From Alistipes sp. (lineage in GTDB: Bacteria; Bacteroidota; Bacteroidia; Bacteroidales; Rikenellaceae), in the NCBI GenBank assembly GCA_029051915.1, contig JAIDKM010000094.1:1-10101 (forward strand): a stretch of 10,101 bases of DNA, given 5' to 3'. The number at the start of each line of letters is the position of its first letter. Within the stretch, counting starts at the first letter, position 1. The notes below the pieces were generated by a model. That model did no database searches, had not been told where the DNA came from, and saw only the letters and a list, made by a program, of their open reading frames with translations. Below are positions 1 through 5,413 of this stretch, piece after piece. The position numbers and the translations under genes were made by a program.

Positions 1-2
1 AC

Positions 3-707
3 CTGATGGTGGCGGCCGGCGGCGACGGAACGGTCAACTTCGTGCTCAACGCCATGAAACGCAAGGGGCTGGATATTCCCATCGGGGTGATTCCGGCCGG
101 CACGGCCAACGACTTCGCCCGGGCGCTCGGCATGTCGGACAAGCCGCTCGAAGCGGCGCGGCAGATCGCGTTCGGAAGCATCGACCGGGTGGACTGCGGA
201 CGGGTCAACGACCAGTATTTTGTCAATGTGCTCTCGTTCGGGATCTTCACCACGACCTCGCAGCACACCTCCAACACAAGCAAGCACCTGATCGGCAAGC
301 TGGCTTACCTGATCGAGGGCGTGAAAGAGTTCCGCTCGATGCACGCCGTGCCGCTCGAAGTGGTGGCCGACGGCGAGGCGTTCGACCTCGACTCGCTGAT
401 CGTGCTGGTCTTCAACGGCGAAACGGCCGGCGGCTTTCGCCTGGCGCGCCGCGCGTCGATCAAGGACGGACTTTTCGACTGCCTGATGCTCGAAAAGAAA
501 AACGTGATCCGCTCGACGGAAGCGATGATCCGTTATCTGTTGGGCGGCAGTCCCAGAATCATCCGGCAGCTGCAGGCCCGGCGGCTCGACATTCGCTCGA
601 CGGTCAACGAACCTACCGATGTCGACGGACAGAAAGGTGCCGAATTCCCGCTGCATGTCGAATGCCTGCCCGGCGGACTGCAGGTGATGTGCGAAAAGGA
701 AGAATAG
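3..707 (+). CDS. Diacylglycerol/lipid kinase family protein (YegS/DgkB-like), 5'-truncated by window edge
   Basis: This is the 3' part of an ATP-dependent lipid kinase of the DAGK catalytic family (YegS/BmrU/DgkB type), which phosphorylates diacylglycerol or a related lipid at the inner face of the membrane. The reading frame is open through base 1, so the ATG at 6 is internal and roughly the first 55-65 residues are missing. Visible motifs are the nucleotide-binding VAAGGDGTVN (bases 9-38), GVIPAGTANDFAR (84-122) and KDGLFD (462-479), which carries the Asp that acts as general base in DgkB. The C-terminal DAGK motif reads VDGQKG, where the family usually has DGE. The preferred lipid cannot be told from sequence. 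The gene ends with TAG at 705-707, 100 bases before the AraC gene on the same strand. Confidence 0.88.
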   Translation: MMVAAGGDGTVNFVLNAMKRKGLDIPIGVIPAGTANDFARALGMSDKPLEAARQIAFGSIDRVDCGRVNDQYFVNVLSFGIFTTTSQHTSNTSKHLIGKLAYLIEGVKEFRSMHAVPLEVVADGEAFDLDSLIVLVFNGETAGGFRLARRASIKDGLFDCLMLEKKNVIRSTEAMIRYLLGGSPRIIRQLQARRLDIRSTVNEPTDVDGQKGAEFPLHVECLPGGLQVMCEKEE

Positions 708-714
708 TCGCCAT

Positions 715-758
715 TTCCGGGCGGCAGCCTGCGGACGGGTTTTTCGAATGGCCCGGAA
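715..758. repeat. 8-bp perfect inverted repeat between the lipid kinase and AraC genes
   Basis: TTCCGGGC at 715-722 is matched by its reverse complement GCCCGGAA at 751-758. The stem extends to about 10 bp if one T is bulged (CATT(T)CCGGGC against GCCCGGAATG). The loop is 28 bases and no T-tract follows the right arm on the + strand, so it is a poor intrinsic terminator. It lies 8 bases after the kinase stop and could be a weak terminator, a transcript-end structure or an operator for the AraC gene. Confidence 0.35.
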
Positions 759-789
759 TGCCGCATGCACTGCTCCAAGAACAACGGTT

Positions 790-797
790 TTAATTTG
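790..797 (+). promoter_or_regulatory. Weak candidate -7 element for the AraC gene
   Basis: TTAATTTG differs from the Bacteroidetes -7 consensus TAnnTTTG at one position and lies 10 bases before the ATG at 808. I see no TTG at the expected distance upstream, and such a promoter would give an almost leaderless transcript. Readthrough from the lipid kinase gene is an alternative. Confidence 0.2.
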
Positions 798-807
798 ATA
801 TTCGAAG

Positions 808-1713
808 ATGATCGCCAAAAACAAGCCCCTCGGGCGCGAAAACCTCAAGAAGGTTTCGATTTCGCGGATCAAGAAAGAGATGAGCGATGTGTTCTATCTT
901 TCCGACGATCTGGTCATCATGGCGCTCGATGCGCAACACAACACCACGGCCGACCACCCCGTTTCGATCGACGGCTTTTCGGTCATCGTCATGATTGCGG
1001 GCGATGCCGTGATCTCGATCGACATGAAAGAGTACAACGTACGGCCCAACAACCTGGTATTCTGCAACTCGGGAAGCGTGATCCGCACGGTTCGCTGCTC
1101 GGCCAATGCCGCGGCGTTCGTGCTGACCTTCTCCAAGTCGTTCGTCAACGAGGTTCAGATCGACCTTTCGGCCTCGTTGCCCGTCTACATGCGTTTCGGC
1201 AAGGCGCCCGTGCTGGAGGTATCGCCGCAGGACGTGGCTGAGATCCGGCAGGTATTCCAACTTGTCAAGACCATGTTGCTGAGCGACAAGGAACGATATC
1301 GCCATGAGATCATCCGCTCGCTTTTCACGACGGCTTTCTACCTGATTATCGACATCAACCGGCGCGACGTGCAGGGCGAACAGAAGCGGGGGCGCTGCGA
1401 AGTGCTCTTCAGCGAGTTCATGAAGCTGCTGGAACAATACAACAAAAAAGAGCGCAATGTCAGCTTCTATGCCCGGCAGCTGAACATCACGCCCAAATAT
1501 CTTTCGGCCGCCGTCAAGGAGGTGAGCGGCAAGACCGCAGCCCGATGGATCGACGAATCGGTGATCCTCGAAGCCAAAACCCTGCTGAAGTATTCGGGCA
1601 TGAGCATTCAGGAGATCGCCTATCACCTCAATTTCTCCACCCAGTCGTTCTTCGGCAAGTATTTCAAGCAACACACCGGAACGTCGCCCTCGCGCTACAA
1701 ACGCAAAGGGTAG
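808..1713 (+). CDS. AraC-family transcriptional regulator
   Basis: This 301-residue protein has the usual AraC/XylS build: an N-terminal ligand-sensing part followed by a C-terminal double helix-turn-helix. Residues about 25-115 read as a cupin-like beta-rich sensor (for example GDAVISIDMKEYNVRPNNLVF around 65-85). Residues 205-300 are the DNA-binding domain. Its first HTH lies around 217-238 (ARQLNITPKYLSAAVKEV). The second lies around 266-295, with the family signature IQEIAYHLNFSTQSFFGKYFKQHTGTSPSRYK. No signal peptide or membrane helix is present, so it is a cytoplasmic regulator. The start at 808 gives a normal-length protein; Met25 is a possible shorter start. The ligand and targets cannot be read from sequence. 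It is convergent with the C39-like/thioredoxin gene, only 10 bases away. Confidence 0.93.
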   Translation: MIAKNKPLGRENLKKVSISRIKKEMSDVFYLSDDLVIMALDAQHNTTADHPVSIDGFSVIVMIAGDAVISIDMKEYNVRPNNLVFCNSGSVIRTVRCSANAAAFVLTFSKSFVNEVQIDLSASLPVYMRFGKAPVLEVSPQDVAEIRQVFQLVKTMLLSDKERYRHEIIRSLFTTAFYLIIDINRRDVQGEQKRGRCEVLFSEFMKLLEQYNKKERNVSFYARQLNITPKYLSAAVKEVSGKTAARWIDESVILEAKTLLKYSGMSIQEIAYHLNFSTQSFFGKYFKQHTGTSPSRYKRKG

Positions 1714-1723
1714 GCGGCAGCTG

Positions 1724-2695
1724 CTATAACAGGTATTCGAGATCCGCGATGTCGTAGATCTCGGGCAGGCGGCGGTTGTCGACCAAGAGCGTGGGGGTTG
1801 TCGCGATCTTGTTTCTGCGGCAGAATTCCATCTGGGACTCCAGATCGTGCTGCGCCAGCGGATGGATGTCCAGTTCGGGCGGCAGCGTGCGTTTCCGGTA
1901 CCAGTCGGAGATGATCCGGAAAGTCGTCTCCCAGGAATCCCGAATGCCGGACGAAATCATCCGCAAAGCTGCATTGTACGATTTTCTGTCGTCCGGATCC
2001 GTCGTGAAGATCAGCTCGATCCTGCAGGCGCCGAGTCGTGCGATCGTCTTGAGAGCTTCCGCGCATCCTGAAGATGCCGGATCGATCGCCAGGGCCAGCG
2101 TATGGTCGGATTCGGAATAATTGCTTACGGTGATGACTTCTGTGTCGTCGTCCGCCAGAGGAGGTTGCAGCGCGAGCAGCTGCCGGAATGTTTCGGGCGA
2201 ACTCAACAACCGCTCGTGGCGTGTCCGCAGCCGCAGGGTTTCCGGATCCGGGGCCGGCATGCCGACGATGCGCGCGGCGCTCTGCCGGAAGAAGTAGACG
2301 ACGGGATTTTCTTGTATGGCCTCGTCTCTCTTTGCAGTGAGTACGGTGCCTGTCCAGAGAGCCTGGAAGCGTTCGAACGAAAGTTCGCTGCGATGTCCCG
2401 AAACCGACCGAACCGTAACGGTCGATTCCGGGACATTCAGCTTTTCAACCGAAAAGAACGGATATTCATCCGTTCCTGCCGTTACGATGAACGGCCTTTC
2501 GAACTCCGGAAGCTGCCCGAATGTCGGACGGCAGACCCTTGTCGGCACATGCAACCTGTCGAGCGTGTCGCTCAAAGCCCGGATGCTGTGCGGCATGGGA
2601 TGTCTTTCGTACGAAGCACGGATTCGCAACTCGTCGATCCGGATGCCGGCCCGACGAAGAAACAGATGCAGAAAACTGGGAATCGGATTCTTCAT
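1724..2695 (-). CDS. C39-like / thioredoxin-fold protein related to Bacteroidetes VKOR fusions, lacking the VKOR domain
   Basis: A 323-residue protein without signal peptide or membrane helix. Residues 1-135 resemble the non-catalytic C39-peptidase-like N-terminus of Bacteroidetes 'vitamin K epoxide reductase family' proteins: a stretch like HPMPHSIRALSDTLDRLHV (32-50) and then a WTGTVLTAKRDE strand (114-125). Residues 185-323 form a thioredoxin-like domain with the cis-proline motif TTPT (299-302) and the typical ending LLVDNRRLPEIYDIADLEYLL. In the relatives I know, a multi-helix VKOR membrane domain sits between these two parts; here there is only a hydrophilic linker (about 136-184). The CxxC position reads SSGC (208-211), so the nucleophilic first cysteine is missing and ordinary thiol-disulfide exchange is unlikely. 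Cys54, Cys211, Cys224 and Cys292 remain. The function is unknown; a scaffold or chaperone role for a neighbouring secreted product is only a guess. Confidence 0.75.
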   Translation of the reverse strand: MKNPIPSFLHLFLRRAGIRIDELRIRASYERHPMPHSIRALSDTLDRLHVPTRVCRPTFGQLPEFERPFIVTAGTDEYPFFSVEKLNVPESTVTVRSVSGHRSELSFERFQALWTGTVLTAKRDEAIQENPVVYFFRQSAARIVGMPAPDPETLRLRTRHERLLSSPETFRQLLALQPPLADDDTEVITVSNYSESDHTLALAIDPASSGCAEALKTIARLGACRIELIFTTDPDDRKSYNAALRMISSGIRDSWETTFRIISDWYRKRTLPPELDIHPLAQHDLESQMEFCRRNKIATTPTLLVDNRRLPEIYDIADLEYLL

Positions 2696-2713
2696 AAGCG
2701 GATCTGTGCTGTT

Positions 2714-2752
2714 GGGAGACGATACTCCCGGAGTTACCGGTTGATATATAAA
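2714..2752 (-). promoter_or_regulatory. Possible promoter and leader hairpin of the C39-like/thioredoxin gene
   Basis: On the - strand an AT-rich TATATA stretch (about 2744-2752) is followed by two small overlapping inverted repeats, CCGG/CCGG (2728-2731 with 2737-2740) and GGGAG/CTCCC (2714-2718 with 2725-2729, 6-base loop), and then by the ATG at 2695. The TATATA stretch is not a good match to TAnnTTTG and no clear -33 TTG is visible. The hairpins would fall in the 5' leader if transcription starts there. Confidence 0.2.
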
Positions 2753-2839
2753 CGGAGCTGGGATGCTTTTGTTTATATCGAATTTTTGGGTGTCTTGAGG
2801 ATAGGGGCGGGATTATCCGAAAAAGTCGTGCGTCGGAAG

Positions 2840-2874
2840 CAGAAAGAACGGCTTGCTGAAGGCCGTTCCTTCTG
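2840..2874 (-). terminator. Hairpin after the DUF3244 gene, probable transcription end
   Basis: A 13-bp inverted repeat with one mismatch (2840-2852 against 2862-2874, core GAACGGC/GCCGTTC, 9-base loop) begins 21 bases after the DUF3244 stop codon. The - strand sequence that follows is CTTCCGACG, then a T run only about 15 bases later, so the classical U-tract is poor. The stem strength and position favour a terminator or 3'-end stabilising hairpin separating this gene from the C39-like/thioredoxin gene. Confidence 0.5.
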
Positions 2875-2895
2875 CCGATGATCCTTACCCTTGAA

Positions 2896-3285
2896 TCACA
2901 ACGTAAAGGAGCCTTCGTATTCGGCTTCCGAAGTAACGATTTTCAACGTGTAGCAACCTTCGTCGGCCGGAAGCGGGAGGTAGATCAGCCATTCGATTTC
3001 GCTGTTGCACGTATATTGGTAGACCGTCTGTCCGAACGCGTTGACGATCGAAGCTGTCGCCAGGCCCTCGGGAACATCGAACGCCACCTCGATCGTTCCC
3101 ATGTCGGTGTCGAGATAGGCCGATACCGGCGACCCGATAGCCGACCGGGAGCGGGTGTCTCTCAGAGGTTTGTCTGTTGTTATTAGGACGATTGCGTATT
3201 TATCCTCATCTTTTTTAGGATTGTCGTCCGCATAAAGAGGTATCGTGCAGATTGCGACGATTGCCGAGAGAATGAACTTTTTCAT
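2896..3285 (-). CDS. Small secreted DUF3244-domain protein
   Basis: A 129-residue exported protein. The first 19-20 residues form a signal peptide (MKK, hydrophobic core ILSAIVAICTIPL, cleavage after LYA). The mature part is charged at first (DDNPKKDEDK), then has an all-beta Ig-like region matching the DUF3244 pattern of Bacteroidetes: SPVSAYLDTDMGTIEVAFDVPEGLATASIVNAFGQTVYQ, ending in a Y-T-L-K-I-V strand and the terminal EGSFTL. An upstream ATG at 3363 would give 155 residues but hides the signal peptide behind 26 residues and contains the likely promoter, so Met at 3285 is preferred. Two cysteines remain in the mature protein (about 93 and 111) and could form a disulfide. The role of DUF3244 is not established; such genes are often found beside TPR regulators like the one upstream. 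Confidence 0.83.
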   Translation of the reverse strand: MKKFILSAIVAICTIPLYADDNPKKDEDKYAIVLITTDKPLRDTRSRSAIGSPVSAYLDTDMGTIEVAFDVPEGLATASIVNAFGQTVYQYTCNSEIEWLIYLPLPADEGCYTLKIVTSEAEYEGSFTL

Positions 3286-3315
3286 GTCTACTGAATTTTT
3301 GTGTTTCCGATGATG

Positions 3316-3323
3316 CAAAATTA
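3316..3323 (-). promoter_or_regulatory. Bacteroidetes -7 promoter element of the DUF3244 gene
   Basis: On the - strand the sequence reads TAATTTTG, a perfect match to TAnnTTTG, within TATAATTTTG. It lies 30 bases before the ATG at 3285, so the leader is about 20-25 bases. No clean TTG lies at the usual -33 spacing. The same extended motif lies in front of the TPR gene. Confidence 0.6.
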
Positions 3324-3527
3324 TAGCAGAAAATACGAAATCCATCTCTTTCTCATATCCCAAATTAGTTGTGTAATATGTTGATAATAATATAACTAAA
3401 TTTATTTAATTACCCTATTGTATTTCAGCATCGTGTTCGGATGTATAAATTTGAGAAAATAGTAAAAAAAGACTTGTAGGGATTCTGAAAAATCCATGTG
3501 ATGTTTGATCCGGTTTCGATAATAAAA

Positions 3528-3562
3528 AGAAAAGACTTCTGCGCTGAACAAAAGTCTTTTCT
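3528..3562 (-). terminator. Intrinsic terminator of the TPR regulator gene
   Basis: AGAAAAGACTT at 3528-3538 pairs perfectly with AAGTCTTTTCT at 3552-3562 (11 bp, 13-base loop). On the - strand the stem is followed by TTTTATTAT. It begins 19 bases after the TPR gene stop codon, so that gene and DUF3244 are probably separate transcripts. Confidence 0.8.
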
Positions 3563-3581
3563 CGATGGTTGATTCCGGTCG

Positions 3582-5273
3582 CTATTGTTGGCAGAAAGTT
3601 TCGAGGTGTTGCGGGATCGTTACCTCTTCGTTGGTAATATTCAGTTTGCTGCGAAGAATGTTCCGATAGTTGTAATAGGTTTTGAGCCGGATTCCCAAGA
3701 CCAGGCAGATGGCGGACTTCGACATCTCCAGGCAGATCATGCAATACATGCCGAGTTCCTGAGCTGTCAGTTGCGGATATGTTTCGCGCAAACGGTCGAT
3801 GATCCCCGGATGACGGTCGTTCAGAATGTCCTGGAACAACAGGAACATTTCGTTCGGCCCTTTCTTGGTCTGACTCGTGCCGTTCTGAGTCAGAAGCTGT
3901 TCGATTTTCGTATAGAAAAGTTCCTTGTCGTGGTTGTAATGGGCTGTCGTGTCGAGAATCTGTTTCAGGAATGCGATACGTCTCTCTGCGATTTCGGGGG
4001 CGATGGTCGGACTTTCCGTCTTCCGGGATGTTTCGTATTCCGCTTTCAGGCGCGAGATGGCGTTGCGATAGTCCGAGATCTTCTGCTCCTGCAGCAGAAT
4101 CTGCTTCTTGCGTTGGCTGGAGAGCCACAAGGAGATGAAGAGAATGGCGATCAATAGGATCAGGGCGATGCACAACTGATACCGGTTACTCTTTTTCAGA
4201 TAGAGATTTTGCATGACCAGTTGTTCGGTCTTGTATTTTTCTTTCAGAGCCGGAATGGATTCTTCTTTTTCCCGGAAGTAGAGCGTGTCGCTGATGGCCA
4301 ATGCTTCGTGGTTGTATTCATAAGCTTGTTTGTATTTTCCTTGTTTCTTTAGAGAAACACCTGTCATATATATAATTTCCAAGCGATCCCGGGTTTGCGT
4401 TCCTTCCGTCAGATCGACAAGAGGTTGCAAGTAGATAAGAGCGCTGTCGGGCTTGTTTAATTTTATGTAAATATTACTTAGAATTAGATAATATGAAGAT
4501 AGAGCATTTCCGTGATAGTACTTGGTAATAGCGTCTTGTAATATTTTTAGAGCATCGTTGTAATTCGCTTTTTCTTCGATCAACTTATTGGCCTGAAGTA
4601 ATTCTAAAGACAAAATAGCTAATGTATCGTTTAGTTCGAAAGCGATTTCCTTTGCAATCTTATGGTATAATGCTTGGTTGGAATAATCTTTTAAAATTCT
4701 GAATTTCCGTATCGCCCCTATATAATTCCCTAACAGATTCTCTTTGTGGCCGATCTGCGAGAAGTGGCCGGCGGCTTCGAGATACTTGTCTTTGGCTTTC
4801 TCGACGAAATTCTGCGATTCGTAGAGTATGGCGAATGTATTGGCGATCAAACCTTTCAGATAGATGTCGTCCGTCTGCTGCGCATATTTTTCGGCTTTTT
4901 CGATCTGGACGATTGCCGAGTCGATATGCTGCATGTTTTCGTAGATGCGCTCGGAATAGAAATATGCCAGCGCCCGTTCTCTTTTGGGCCCTCGGTAGCG
5001 ATAGTATTGCAACGCGGTGCGGATTAGCGTGTCGCGGTCGACTTCTATGCAGTTTTTGTCCAGCGCCTGCGAGTAGAGCAGGGCGAAGCGGGCCCGTCCC
5101 CTGCGTGTGTAGAGGGTGCGGCGGTCGACGGATCTCAGGGTCGTCAACGCACTGTCGGGACAGTCGGTCATCCGGCGTTCGGCATCGTCGAGTATTCGGA
5201 GCGTATGTTGCGAGTCGATACATCCGGAGAGAAAAACCAGGGATAGCAGGAGCAGGCCGGAAATTTTCTTCAT
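3582..5273 (-). CDS. TPR lipoprotein with one transmembrane helix and C-terminal LuxR-like HTH (putative membrane-bound regulator)
   Basis: A 563-residue protein. It starts with a lipoprotein signal ending in the lipobox LSGC (Cys18). Residues about 25-335 are helical repeats of TPR type (for example ALAYFYSERIYENMQHIDSAI, SSYYLILSNIYIKLNKPDSALIYL, GVSLKKQGKYKQAYEYNHEALAI). A strong transmembrane helix spans 366-384, followed by a basic stop-transfer (SSQRKK) and a probable coiled coil (386-418). The C-terminus, 500-546, resembles a LuxR/GerE helix-turn-helix (LTAQELGMYCMICLEMSKSAICLVLGIRLKTYYNYRNILRSKLNI). This layout is known for Bacteroidetes TPR regulators: periplasmic TPR sensor, cytoplasmic coiled coil and HTH. 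The likely job is a one-component sensor that responds to a periplasmic or envelope signal, perhaps controlling the DUF3244 gene. DNA binding is inferred, not shown. Bases about 4330-4740 are AT-richer than the rest of the gene. Confidence 0.85.
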   Translation of the reverse strand: MKKISGLLLLSLVFLSGCIDSQHTLRILDDAERRMTDCPDSALTTLRSVDRRTLYTRRGRARFALLYSQALDKNCIEVDRDTLIRTALQYYRYRGPKRERALAYFYSERIYENMQHIDSAIVQIEKAEKYAQQTDDIYLKGLIANTFAILYESQNFVEKAKDKYLEAAGHFSQIGHKENLLGNYIGAIRKFRILKDYSNQALYHKIAKEIAFELNDTLAILSLELLQANKLIEEKANYNDALKILQDAITKYYHGNALSSYYLILSNIYIKLNKPDSALIYLQPLVDLTEGTQTRDRLEIIYMTGVSLKKQGKYKQAYEYNHEALAISDTLYFREKEESIPALKEKYKTEQLVMQNLYLKKSNRYQLCIALILLIAILFISLWLSSQRKKQILLQEQKISDYRNAISRLKAEYETSRKTESPTIAPEIAERRIAFLKQILDTTAHYNHDKELFYTKIEQLLTQNGTSQTKKGPNEMFLLFQDILNDRHPGIIDRLRETYPQLTAQELGMYCMICLEMSKSAICLVLGIRLKTYYNYRNILRSKLNITNEEVTIPQHLETFCQQ

Positions 5274-5295
5274 GGTGATGCGGGTTAGTGCTTGT

Positions 5296-5303
5296 CAAAA
5301 TTA
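5296..5303 (-). promoter_or_regulatory. Bacteroidetes -7 promoter element of the TPR regulator gene
   Basis: The - strand reads TAATTTTG inside GTTATAATTTTG, a perfect TAnnTTTG, 22 bases before the ATG at 5273. A TCTG lies about 17 bases upstream as a poor -33 candidate. The block is nearly identical to the one in front of the DUF3244 gene (GCTATAATTTTG). Confidence 0.6.
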
Positions 5304-5358
5304 TAACAATAAATCGATTGCAGAAAATCGGGCGATCCGCCGTTGCGGAAATCTCCTC

Positions 5359-5390
5359 AAAAAAAAACGCGCCGGCAGGGAACCGGCGCG
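5359..5390 (-). terminator. Strong intrinsic terminator of the glycogen operon
   Basis: CGCGCCGG (5368-5375) and CCGGCGCG (5383-5390) form a perfect 8-bp GC-only stem with a 7-base loop. On the - strand it is followed directly by nine T residues (A run at 5359-5367). It lies 23 bases after the GH57 stop codon and marks the end of the operon. A short TTTT after the stem on the + strand gives weak potential in that direction too. Confidence 0.92.
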
Positions 5391-5413
5391 CTTTTATCGA
5401 AAAGGCGGGGCGT

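Larger units (their letters stand above)
3286..3581. other. AT-rich intergenic region between the DUF3244 and TPR genes
   Basis: This 296-base gap is clearly more AT-rich than its surroundings, most strongly at about 3350-3480. It contains the DUF3244 promoter at its left end and the TPR gene terminator at its right end. I see no convincing gene in it. The longest small frames are a 31-codon one on the - strand (3402-3497) and a 24-codon one on the + strand near 3310, neither with recognisable features. Confidence 0.6.

Noticed and set aside
790..1674. 294-codon open frame on the - strand opposite the AraC gene
   Set aside because: Shadow of the AraC gene, whose own frame has clear helix-turn-helix motifs. 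The antisense product has no recognisable family.
3286..3363. Longer 155-residue start for the DUF3244 protein
   Set aside because: The extension would bury the signal peptide and contains the TAnnTTTG promoter element. The MKK start at 3285 is typical of exported proteins.
3402..3497. 31-codon small frame on the - strand in the AT-rich gap, considered as a precursor peptide
   Set aside because: No double-glycine leader, no cysteine-rich core, no ribosome-binding hint. Open frames of this size are expected by chance.
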